Shown: piece by piece, positions 12,089 to 22,810 of the stretch
Layout: each line of letters starts with the position of its first letter
Numbering within the stretch: position 1 is the first letter of the stretch
Assembly: GCA_036924285.1 (NCBI GenBank)
Contig: JAYKYS010000001.1
Location: 1,287,501-1,351,500 of the forward strand
Source of the DNA: Asterella californica
Lineage: Eukaryota > Streptophyta > Marchantiopsida > Marchantiales > Aytoniaceae
Length of the DNA stretch: 64,000 nucleotides
Direction: 5' to 3'
Notes under the pieces: model-generated
Told to the model about the DNA's origin: nothing
Databases searched by the model: none
The model's input: the letters and a program-made list of their open reading frames with translations, nothing else
Position numbers and translations under genes: made by a program

Positions 12089-13648
12089 AGTTAATAACGT
12101 ATCTATGTAATTGAGATAACCTTATTACTTAAGACTACACCTTGCTTAGAGGGAAGATGATCTTAAGGGCTTTTTGTAAGGAGAAGTTGACTTCTTCCGA
12201 AGCTAGAAGATGGGCATCTTCTAAGAAAACGTCTTCTCGATTGTATCTTCTAGAAAACAGAAGATGAAAGACGAAAGACGGACATCTTCCGAGAAGATGA
12301 TGATTGTGTCTTCGGGGTACCAATCGCACGTCACATCATCAAAGAGTAGGTGTACTATCCAGTAGTAGGTAAATCGGGATAACCGGAGGCATTAACCTAA
12401 ATCGCATTGAAGATTCAAGGGCGCATTAGCACAGAATCGACCGCCTACTTCCCACACTGAAGGACGACTGCGTCTTAGGCATCGATTGCAACCGGGATAT
12501 CGAAGTAGGTCGTAGAAGCAAGGAGAGTGAAATTGAGAACACCCAAGATTGAATTGAGGCAAGGGAGAGAGCGAGGCTAATCTTACCAGCTAGGAGCACA
12601 TTCAAGCTGAAGAAATCCCTGAGGATTTCAAGAAGCAGACATCGAGAGACATTAGGAACTAGAGAGAAGCTTCGGAGCAGAAGCGAGAATCGATTGCAGT
12701 AGCAGAGGGACGCATCGCAAGATTGACGACAGAAGCAGGATCGTGGTACCACATCGAAGGAGGAAGTGAAGATTGGAAGTGCGTGGAAGATTGACGGTGC
12801 AACAGAAGCAGCCGGAAGTAGTACTGAGGTTCTTCTCGTGTTCTTTCCTCTTTCTCACCGCTTCTCGTCTCTGATTTGATGTCCACCATGCTTCCTCGTT
12901 CGTTTGCAGGAAGCCCATCGATCGATTTCCCTACCTTGAAATTCTTTCTGTGAAAATTGGGCGCGGAAGCGTTGTCCAATTTTGGACAACCATCTTCCCA
13001 CTTCTTCCTGAGTTGGAATTAAGCTTCCATGTCTCTCATTCCCAAATTCGATCACCTGATTATCAATTTTCCTACCCTATCGCACCTCTGTCTCCGAATC
13101 CATGGACAGAAGACGCTTCTGAAGATCTGAACATCTTCGAAAGACGCTTTTGAATGTCTGAACATCTTCGAAAGACGACTGTTTGCAAATTCGTATCAAG
13201 ATTGGATTGGATTGGGTTTTGTGTTGAGAGAAGCTTGGTACGAATCTTGACTGACCTGGTGAGTTGATTGTTGTTTTGAGAAGCTGGAAATTGGGAACTA
13301 GGCATGTGCCTCCCAATCTTCCTGTCTTCTCAAATCCACATCTTCCTAAAGAGACTAGAAGGTTGGAACGGCTGGCAAAATGCGCGAGAAGACGTGAGGG
13401 TCCTTTACGGATCTCTTTTGTCCGACCCGTAGCAGCCTGTTCCTTCTTCTTCCCAAACTTAGAAAAGAGTTGTGAGAAGCCTTGCGAACAGAATCTGGAG
13501 AGAATGGTCGTGAGTCATGTCTTCCCGTCATGCAGCAAGTTTCTTCTGAGCGTGTATGAGAGGTAAGGAGTCGAAAGAACAGAGTATGAACGTTCCGTGT
13601 CTATTGTGAGACTAGATTGCGTATAGGAAGCTGAAGACAGGTGAGACC

Positions 13649-14409
13649 AGTGACGGGAAGTCTGGCTACGGGGTCTTCCGAGTACGTCAGTTAAATCGGA
13701 AGCTATCCCGAGAGTCTTCCTAGAGACCACTTTCATCGCAGGAGTCCGCAACATCTTCTGAACCTTTTGTATACCTTGCTTCTCACGTATCTGGTATCTT
13801 CTGTTAGGAAGTAGGATGAATTGCAAGGTGGGTTGTCTTCTTAGGAATCCATCCAATGCCTTGCTTAGTTAGGATTGTTTAGATATAGCTCGAAAGACGA
13901 GAGGTACTTAGGAAGCACTGTTAGAATCCCAGAAGACGGAATAGGTGTTTTTTGGAAGACTAGATTCGTCTTCTAAGAGTGAAAGCTAGATTGTGAGGAC
14001 TTGGGAAGGACTGAGCCTTCCGCTCACAATGATGGGAAGCCTGGCTGCGGAAGTCTTCCGAGGTACGTCAGTTAATCGGGATGTTGTCTCGAGAGTCTTC
14101 TTGGAGGTCACTGTCATCGCATGAGTCCGCAACCATCTTCTGAATCTTTTCGTATACTCTGCTTCTCACGTATCTTGTATCTGTTAGGAAGTAGGATGAA
14201 ATGCAAGGTGAGTTGTCTTCTTGGGAATCCATGCGATGCCTTGCTTAGTTAGGATTGTTTAGATATAGTTCAGAAGACGAGAGGAATTTAGGAAGCATTG
14301 TTAGAATCCCGGAAGACATAATAGCTGTCTTCTGGAAGACTAGATTCGTCTTTTGAGAGTAGAAGCTAGACTGTGAATACTTGAGAAGGACTGAGCCTTC
14401 GGCTCACAA
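13649..14409. repeat. Tandem duplication of about 380 bp inside LTR-A
   Basis: Segment 13649-14029 (gacgggaagtctggctac...gccttccgctcacaa) is followed directly by a diverged second copy at 14030-14409 (gatgggaagcctggctgc...gccttcggctcacaa). The inverted LTR-A copy at about 54720-55180 appears to contain only one unit, so the duplication is specific to this copy. Confidence 0.85.
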
Positions 14410-14446
14410 CAAGTACGTGTGGCTTAGTGTAATAGAGGCTCGAAGC

Positions 14447-16043
14447 ATGTCGATGCATCCTCGAGGGTTGGTGTTACCCGTCGTAGAATTGATAGAGGTC
14501 AAACCCTTCATCAAGGAGTTAGGTCTCGACTTCTTCCTATGGGATTGGAACCTCGCGGACTAGGGTCTTTTGGAGGAGGTTTGTGCAGCACTGCCTTCAC
14601 GCAACCTTGTACATGTGAAGGCATGGATCGCTCGTGGAAGACCGTCTTCTTGGATGGTGGAGTGAAGACGCAGGACTTTTCACAGGTCAGAATCCGAGAA
14701 CCAAGTATACGAGCTCGAGAAGAAGATCTTACCGATGCTCTCAGGGAAGTGGCATGTGTCTGGAAGCACGACTTGCCTCTTCTTGGAAGATAGATAAGGG
14801 AGAATGGATGGAAGGTCGAAGCTTACCGAGAGCCGCGGAAGCGTCTTCTAACGAAGTTGTTTCTTCACCTCTTCCTCAAGATGAAGACGTAGAAGACAAG
14901 ATACCTTGGAGATCAAGACATAGAGTTCTTGGAAGCCATCTGGGAAGGAATACCCGTCAATTGGGGCGCCTTCTTCACGCTTACATCTAGACAGTGTTAG
15001 TGTACTTGGGCATCCCAACAGGAGGGCACCTCTGAGTCCTTCTCACTTAAGTGTCTCAGACAAGACCGGACACTCATCAGAAGACTTTTCTGGTGCGAGA
15101 AGACGACTCCAGTGGTACAGAAGACGCATCATCATCGAGGAAGATGGGGCCTAGGAGTGTGCCTAAGAAGAGCGCATCTTTCCTGATCATTCATTCTGGA
15201 TCGGAGTCAAATTTCCAGTAGGAGACGATGAGCACCAGGATCACGCAGAAGACTACTTCTGCAACTACAGGGAGTCTTCCGAAGGCTCCAGAAGTCGAAG
15301 TATGGGTTGACATTCCGACTGCGACTCGAGGAAGCGCAGCGAAGAGAATCGCTCCTGCAGTGAGAAGAGATCTTCCACCCCGAAAAATGAGAAGAGTAGT
15401 GTCTTCTCGTGCGCAGAAGCAGAAGACCACAATGATGGAAGAGGCATCTTTGCCTCTGGAAGACATGAACGACGTCTCCGAACGAGTGCCACAGAAGAAC
15501 AAGGAAGCGCATGTGGACTAGATTTGGATCTAGTCCACCGTCTGCACCGTAAAGAGACTTATGGTGCAGACGGTGGAAGCACTTCGCAACAAGTTCAACT
15601 TCACCGCGGGTAGGAAGCTTCTCACCCTAGCTAGGGAATGGGATGACGATTCCAAGACGATGTTAGTGGAGTGCAAGGAGAGCATGTCCCGCTATCTGGA
15701 TCGGCAGATTGAGAGCTTGAAGACGCTTTACGGTCTTCTCTCGATTCTACAGCCAGCAGCTACATCTTTTCATGCTCCAGGAACTGCGATCGGGGAAGAT
15801 TTGAAGAAGGAGGAGTTCGACCTCGCTGTCCATTTGGTAGTGATAGTGTTGGAAGCCGAGAAGACCCCGGAAGAAGCCCCGGAAGACAAGGTGTCTTCTG
15901 AAAGAAAGGAAGCAGAGTTGTCTTTCCAGGTGTTTCAAGTGGAGGAGGTGACTTCTTCTGACCACTGTGAGGTCACCCTAGCTCCCATCGTCGAACCAGT
16001 GCCACAGAAGAGCGAAGAAGCGCAGGTGGACTCAGCTTCCTAG
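14447..16043 (+). pseudogene. LTR-A open reading frame, copy 1 (broken)
   Basis: The ATG at 14447 begins MSMHPRGLVLPVVE, followed by a globular part (GLDFFLWDWN) that continues in shifted frames through about 14990. A charged linker (15228-15521) and a C-terminal piece at 15561-16043 follow. The C-terminal piece has KFNFTAGRKLLTLAREWDDD, YLDRQIESLKTLYGLL and KEEFDLAVHLVV, then an acidic tail. Related copies occur at 39950-41095 (-), 50699-54683 (-, interrupted) and 55905-56890 (+). The long coiled-coil section of the other copies is missing here and is replaced by two hairpins at 15514-15573. I do not recognise the family. The N-terminal part is loosely reminiscent of plant mobile-domain or transposon-associated proteins, but this is not established. 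Confidence 0.6.
15514..15573. repeat. Two adjacent short hairpins
   Basis: TGGACTAGAT (15514-15523) pairs with 15528-15537, and CCGTCTGCACC (15538-15548) pairs with 15563-15573. Both stems are perfect and abut each other. They sit where the coiled-coil coding region of the other ORF copies is deleted, and the first brings an in-frame TAG. Confidence 0.85.
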
Positions 16044-17754
16044 AAGACGCCTCTGTCTTCTGAAGCCGCCCAGAAGAGCAAGCCACGAACATCAAGGAGG
16101 CAGCCACTTTAGTCACATCTGAGGTACTCGTAAAGTTTCTCACTTTATCCGAAGTCGATTTAAGAGTTCAGGTAGGAACTAATCAAGAGGAGATCGCACC
16201 CAGCGATTAGGAGTAGGTAGCAAGTTAGGAAGACAGTTGACTTGCTAATTTTGGTAGAAAGCGAAGTCTACTATTTTAGGGAAGGACAAATCCCTTTGTA
16301 ATTTTAGATGACTATCCATGTGACAGGGTAGGCAACGATAGGAGCAGACAGTAAGTTTCCAAACTGAGCAAGGAACCGACTGCATGTGAGGTGGTGACCT
16401 TCTGACATTGTCTCATTCCCTTGGCTGCGAATGAGGATTGGAGAGGAACTCCCTCCTGCGACTCAAGTGCAGAAGTATAAAGTAAAACGCAGAGTAGGAT
16501 TTAACACACACATTACACATACACACAAGAGACATACGAATAGATTTGGATTACACAGGAGGAGTCTGCACTTCCGCTCTCAGCGGTGGATCGAAAGATG
16601 TAGACAGTAGTGATAGACAGCATAGAACAGGGAACGGCATCATCATGTAGTCCCGCTTCTAAGCTGGTCTGTCGAGGAGGTGTGATAAGAAGTGGAGGGA
16701 GTGAGCTTCCCAAAGCCAATGTACTTTCTTCTCGGGGAATTGATTTTCAGATTTGATTGCCGAAGCTTTTTCTGTGTCTTCTGGACAGTGGGTTTCCTCG
16801 AATTCACACCCAATTATGCATGGGAAGCCTTCTTCTTGAGTGACGGTGATTGTTAGAAGTTGTGCAGAGTCGAAGCTTGTCTCATCCAGTGGAGCACTTC
16901 GGATCCACGTATGGACAGTCCTATGAGAAAGCGATCCCAGACGACAGAGTAGTCGGAGTGACGACAAAAGAAGAGAGAAGACTTCTTCCCACAGCAGAAG
17001 ACGACATCCTCGAGTAGAAGACTGTATAATTGTAAGTCAATTTGTGGTCTTCTTCCACAAATTACTACAAGCAAGGATGGCTTGTTAGTCAGGATCCGGA
17101 CATGTCGGAGTCTTAATTTCTCATTTTCATATTGTTTCCTCTTGTTTGGATTCTCTTCTTCCCATCTTCTCTCATCTTCCCATCTTCCTATCTTCTTCTA
17201 GTGAGCTTCCGTGAAGATGAATGTCGTTGTAGTGCTGAAGGAAGACCGTTTCCGTAGACAGAAGCATGGGAAGGTTACAGGTGGCATACACCATGTGATT
17301 GATCTAACCCCGTTGGAAATTAGAATAGCAATGTGTGATAGACAGTGGTAATTTGACATCTATGAAGCAAGAGCAGTCTTCTAGAGGTGTGAGAAGTAGA
17401 ATTGAACTCCCAGAAGTCGAGAATTGCTTCCAAAAGACTATCGTGGGAAGACTAGAAACCGTGACCTGGAAGCAGGAAGCGTCTTCCCGAGCTTCCCAGT
17501 AGATATCTGTGTGATATTTTAGGTTGTAGTTGTTTGGTTAGGTCCAGAGCAGTTGTTCTGAAGGGTCTAGAAGCCGTGTGGTTATGTGAGAAGATGGGAC
17601 TTCTAGGTAAAACCCGTGTGTTTGTGTGTTTGAACAGATCTTAGACTAAGAGCAACGATACTTGTGCAAATCCTTTGTGGAAACGATATCTTTTATGCTA
17701 AATGGGCTAAAGGAGAAATCTTGAGACACTACATAGAGTAGCACTCGTATTTTT

Positions 17755-17772
17755 TACGCCGCTGCCGGGGAT
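17755..17772 (+). other. Primer-binding site, tRNA-Asp type (decayed)
   Basis: TACGCCGCTGCCGGGGAT lies 21 bases after the LTR end. It resembles TGGCGCCGTTGCCGGGGA, the tRNA-Asp-complementary site common in plant gypsy elements, and the better copy at 32572. Internal leader sequence follows to about 17825. There it jumps back into mid-LTR sequence with a short tgtag microhomology. Confidence 0.75.
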
Positions 17773-17825
17773 TTCATCTTAGTAACGATTGTTCTAAGCT
17801 TCCTGGATCTGTGTGTCAGTAGGTA

Positions 17826-20306
17826 GTTGTAGAGGGGCGCAGCTCAAGATTGAGGACAGAAGTAGGATCGTGGTACCACATAGAAGGTGGAAGTGAAGAT
17901 TGGAAGCGCATGGAAGACTGACGGTGCAACAGAAGCAGCCGGAAGCAGTACCGAGGTTCTTCCCGTGTTCTTTCTTCTTTCCCATCGCTTCTCGTCTTTG
18001 ATTTGATGTGCTCCGCTCTTCCCCGCTCGTTTGCAAGAAGCTCATCGATCGATTTTTCTACCTTGAAATTCCTTCTATGAAAATTGGGCGCGGAAGCGCT
18101 GTCCAATTTTTGACAGCCATCTTCTCACTTCTTTCCAAGTTGGAATCGAGCTTCCTCATCTCTCATTCTCAAATTCGATCACCTGACTATCAATTTCTCT
18201 ACCCTATCACACCTCTGTTCTCGAATCCATGGATAGAAGACGCTTCTGAAGATCTGAACATCTTTGGAAGACGCTTCTGAATGTCTAAACGTCTTCGGAA
18301 GACGATTGTTTGCAATTCGTATTAAGATTGGATTTGATTGGAATTTGTGTTGAGAAAAGCTTGGTAAGAATCTTGAGTGAGCTTGTGAGTTGATTGTTGT
18401 TTTGAGAAGTTGGAAACTGGGAACCAGGCATGTGTCTCCCAATCTTCTCGTCTTCTCAAATCCACATCTTACTAGAAGGTTGGAACGGCTGGCAGAATGT
18501 GCGAGAAGACGTGAAAGTCTTTTACGGGTCTCTTTTGTCTGACTCATAGCAGTCTGTTCCTTCTTCTTCCCGAACTTAGAAGAGTTGTGAGAAACCTTGC
18601 TGGCAGAATCTGGAGGGAATGGTCGAGGGTCAAGTCTTCCCGTCATGCAGCAAGCTTCTTCTGAGTGTGTATGGGAGATGAGGAGTCGGAAGAACATAGT
18701 ATGAACGTTCCGGCAGTAAGATAGGAAAGCAAGTTGACTTGTCTAATTTTGGTAAGAAGTGAAATCTGCTATCTTAGGAAGTGGTAGTTTTTTCCTTGTA
18801 TCTTTAGATGTGGCCGGTTAGGCAGCAGTAGGAATAGAAAGTAAGTTTTCAAACAAAGAAGGCAGTCGACTGCGTGTGAGGTGGTGGTCTTCTGACAGCG
18901 TCTCATATCTCTTGATTGCGAGTTGAGGATTGGAGAGGATCTCTCCTGCGACTCAAAGACGATAGTATAAAGTAGAACATAGAGTAGGATTTCAGAGACA
19001 CATGTGAGAAACACATTTTATTGTGCAGATTGACACACCTAGGATCACACATCTCGCACAGTACACACAGTACGCTCTATGCTAGAGACATACGAATAGA
19101 ATTGGATTACACCGGAGGGGTCTGCATTTTCCGCTTCCAGCAGTGCATCGAAGATGTAGATAGAGGTAGTGGACAGCCTAGAGCAAGGAACAGCATCATC
19201 GTGCAGTCATGTTTCTAAGCTGGTGTGTCGAGGAATAGGAACAAGAAGTGGAGGGAGTGAGCTTCCCAAAGCCAATGTATCTTCTTCTCGGGGAGTTGAT
19301 TTCAGATTTGAGTGCAGAAGCTTTGTCTGTGTCTTCTGGGTAGTGGGTTTCCTCGAATTCACCCAATTGTGCATGAGAAGCCTTCTTCTTGAGTGGCGGT
19401 GACTGTTAGAAGCTGTGCAGAGTCGAAGCTTGTCTCATCCAGTGGAGCACTTCGGATCCACGTACGGACAGTCTTATGAGAAAGCGATCTCAGACGACAA
19501 AGTAGTCGGAGCAACGACATAAGAAGAAAGAAGCCTTCTTCCCACAACAGAAGACGACATCCTCGAGTAGAAGACTGTATAACTGTAAGTCAATTTGTGA
19601 TCTTCTTCCTCAAATTACTACAAGTAGGGATGGCTTGTTAGTCAAGATCTGGACTAGAAGCCTGTCGGAGTCTTAATTTCTCATTTTCATCTTGTTTCCT
19701 CTTGTTTGGATTTTCTCTTCTTCCCCATCTTCTCTCATCTTCTCATCTTCCTATCTTCTTCTAGTGAGCTTCCGAGGCTTCTATTGAATTTCCGTGAAGG
19801 TGAATGTCGTTGTAGTGCTGCAGGAAGACCGTTTTCGTAGACAGAAGCCTGGGAAGGCTACAGGGGACATACACCCTATGATTGATCTAACCTCGTTGGA
19901 AATTGGAAGAGCAATGTGTGACAAACAGTGATAATTTGACGTCTACGAAGCAGGAGCAGTCTTCTGGAGGTGTGAGAATCCAAATTGAACCATAGAAGCC
20001 GAGAATTGCTCCGGGAAGATCATCGTGAGAATACAAGAAGCCATGATCTAGAAGCAGGAAGTATCTTCCCGAGCTTCCCAGTAGATATCTGTGTGCTATT
20101 TTAGGTTGTAGTTGTTTAGGTCCATGGCACCTTCTGAAGGGTCTGGAAGCCGTGTGGTTTTGTGAGAAGACGAGATTTCTAGATAAAACCCGTGTGTGTG
20201 TTTGAACAGATCTTAGAACTTAGAGCAGCGATACTTGTGCAAATCCTTTGTGGGAACGATATCTTTTATGCTAAATGGACTAAAGGAGAAATCCTGAGAC
20301 ACTACA
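17826..20306 (+). mobile_element. LTR-A copy 2, internally deleted
   Basis: Sequence 17826-18718 matches LTR-A copy 1 from about 12700 to 13600, including the passage around ttgaacagcgcttcc-type sequence and the paired tcttcggaagac motifs. At gaacgttccg it jumps to the equivalent of 16230 (gttgacttg...ctaattttgg) and follows copy 1 to the shared end TGAGACACTACA at 20306. The 5' 650 bases and the whole ORF block are absent. Minus-strand RT sequence of another element follows immediately. Confidence 0.75.
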
Positions 20307-21315
20307 TTATCTTGCTTGAAGATCCAAAGTACTGAAGACCTTCACATACCCCACTGCATCAAAGATCTCTTTAGGTGTCGGCGTGGCATACTTATAAGAC
20401 TTCATTTGTGGATTGGTAAGACGGTAGTCTCCACACATCCGTCTATCCGTGTAGTTGTCATACATATCTTTCTTTGCTGGCATAATTGTGACAGATGCAT
20501 ACTCTCCATGCGACATCTCCACCAACCCAACCTCCAACAAGTCTTGAGTCCTACTCTTGATCAAGACTCTTGTATCTGTAAGGACGTCGAAAGATTAACG
20601 TGTCATTAGCCAAGTAGATCCGTATACCAGGTCTCTTCAAGGTACTCAAATCCTTCATACTAAAGGTAAAACAATTCTTGTAGTTCTTCAAGAATCTCTG
20701 AACTCCTCGTCTCTCTTCTCCTATAAGCTTGGATCCAATCTCCTGCTCCCAAGTATTCTCTGTCACCACGCTAGAGGTAGAAGACGAAGTCGTTGACTGC
20801 TATCTTGCAGCCTTTGGAGCAGTTTCCTTCTGCTCACCACCAACAACCTCCATCATCATTGTGTGAAAAACTCTTGCAGTCCTAGCTGCAAGCTCCACGT
20901 TCTTTCCTATGACATCCCATGATGTCCAAGGATGACGGACTCCACACGTCTCACCTCCAGTCTTTGCCTCCACCGACTCGCTAGGCAAAGAGCTCAGAAG
21001 TGTCCGAGCAGTAACATCCGTCCATCGCATCCGACGCTGCTCAGCCAATCTAAGACTAACAATCCACGTCAAGCAATTCAAGTCCATTGCTTGATCCAAT
21101 ACTTGACGACATGAAGCCTCCGACACCGAAGCTACTATCGTCGTATCCATAGAGAAACCCATCGTCCGCTCTCTCTCATCAGCATTGAGCTCCACCAATT
21201 GTTGTAACTGAGCATCTCACACAAGCCCAGGTCCTCCATCTCTGTAAGCATGTGACACTAGAAAGCTCACCAAAGTGGGCAACGCTGCCATGGGCCGTCT
21301 CACTAGGTTCATCAC
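20307..21315 (-). pseudogene. Ty3/gypsy family D fragment: protease linker and RT
   Basis: Minus-strand reading starts near 21315. A leader block (about 21198-20800; ELNADERERTMGFSMDTT, LNCLTWIVSLRLAEQRRMRW) lies in the usual place of the protease region. Next comes RT N-terminal sequence: FSMKDLSTLKRPGIRI, IFRRPYRY, SRTQDLLEVGLVEMS, YASVTIMPAKKD, DRRMCGDYR, TPKEIFDAVG and KVFSTLDLQAR. The sequence breaks off exactly at the LTR-A end at 20306, before the catalytic YxDD box. Frameshifts and stops are present. The TDRRMCGDYR and FSTLDL motifs are typical of Ty3/gypsy reverse transcriptase. Confidence 0.85.
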
Positions 21316-22810
21316 TGACTTAGTTAGTTGTTTATATCTCGTTATTTTGTAGAAAATCGGAGTTAGTTATTTTAAGTTGGGCAACTCTCTTTTATATTTT
21401 TAGGTTACTGTCCATGTGGCAAGATTAGTTATAGTAGATGTAGAGAATACTTTTCAAACTAAGGAGAACTGAAGTCTAGGAGGAGGTGATCCTCTGACAG
21501 CGCCCCATTTTATCCTCTGAGTTGTGATGATGATTCAAAAAAATCTCCCTCCAAAGATTCGAGACGATTGTATAAGATTGAGATCGATGTAGAAATTTAC
21601 ACACACGCTACACACACGAGGCTACACATAGAGTTTGTTAAGCATAGAGTAGGTCTGCATCTCTGCATCCTAGAGGAGATTGTGGGAGCATAGACAAGAG
21701 TAGGCAGCAGAGACAGGGAACAACATCCTTGTGCAGTCTTCTTTATGCTTGTGTGTCGAGGGATAGTGACAGAAAGCTGAAGGAGTAGCTTCTAGAAGCC
21801 AATGTAACTTCTTCTTGGGATTGGATTGCAAATTTTGTTTACAGAAGCTTGTTTATGTCTTCTGGGGATTGAGTTTCATCAAATTCATACCTAATTGTGC
21901 ATGGGAAGTCTTTTTGTTGAGTGGCGGTGATTGTTAGAAGCTATGCAGAGTCTAAGATTATCTCATCCAGTGGAACACTTCGAATCCACGCATGGACTGT
22001 CCATGAGAGATTGGTCCCATGAGTCAGAGCAGTTGAAGTAAGGACAGAAGAAGCTAGAAGACTTCTTTTCACAGCTGAAGACAGTGGGACTATAAGTCAA
22101 CATTTGGTCTTCTTCTTTAATTTATCACAAGCATGGTGGCTTGTTAGTCAGGATCTGGACTAGAAGCATGTCAGAGTATTAATTTCTTTCTTTTCTTTTT
22201 CCTCTTGTTTTGATTTGCTCTTCTTCTTTCTCTTCCCTCATCTTCTCATGTTCCTTCTATCTTCTATTTGGATTCAGAAGCTTCGTTTGAATATCAGTGG
22301 ATGTGAGTGTCGTTGTAGTGCTGCCAGAAGATCGTTTCAGCAAGCAGAAGCCTGAGAAGGCTACATGGGACATACACCATGTGATTGATCTAACCCGTTG
22401 GAAATCATAAGAGTAATTTGTGATATGGAGTCGTAATTGACATCTACGAAGCAGAGGTAGTATTCTGAAGGTGTCAAAAGCTGAGTTAAGCCTCGAGAAG
22501 TCGAGAATAGCTTCTGGAAGCGGACGTGGGAAGACTGGAAGCCATGACCAGGAAGTAGTAATCGTCCTCTCGGTCTTCTCAGTGTATATTTGTGTTGTAT
22601 TTTAAGTAGTTGTTGTATATTATGGTCCAAAGCACCTTCTGATGGATCTAGAAGCCGTGTGGTTTTGTGAGTTAGAAGAGATTTTTGGACAAAACCTGGG
22701 TGTTTGTGAGTTTGCACAGATCTTAGAACTTAGAACAGCGTAACTAGTGTAAATCTTCTTGGGGAACAAAATGCTACAATGGGCTAAAGGAGGAATCCTG
22801 AGACACTACA
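21316..22810 (+). mobile_element. LTR-A copy 3, 5'-truncated and diverged
   Basis: It aligns with LTR-A copies 1 and 2 from the ttgcaagttgactt-equivalent region to the shared terminus TGAGACACTACA at 22810. Landmarks in order include agtctaggaggaggtgatcctctgacagcg, ttgttagaagctatgcagagtc and gatctagaagccgtgtggttttgtgag. It is more diverged than copies 1 and 2, so it is older. The start is set by the end of the family D fragment and is approximate. Confidence 0.75.

Larger units (their letters stand above)
12044..17733 (+). mobile_element. LTR-A copy 1: 5.7-kb LTR of a Ty3/gypsy family
   Basis: It starts with TGTGGTGCCCACA at 12044 and ends with TGAGACACTACA at 17733. The same start lies directly after the integrase and polypurine tract of the gypsy element at 39042. 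The same end lies 21 bases upstream of a tRNA-Asp-type primer site both here (17755) and at 32572. Two other copies lose similarity exactly at the same ACTACA (20306, 22810). These facts define the LTR borders. The LTR is very long and includes a 380-bp tandem duplication (13649-14409) and a broken open reading frame (14447-16043). Much of it is rich in agaagac/gtcttct motifs. A nested insertion inside the LTR is the main alternative, but I see no terminal repeats or target duplication around the ORF block. Confidence 0.75.

Noticed and set aside
13600..16228. LTR-A ORF block read as a separate nested retroelement
   Set aside because: The borders relative to copy 2 (gaacgttccg and gttgacttg) show no TG...CA termini, primer site or target duplication; an internal deletion in copy 2 fits better, though not proven.
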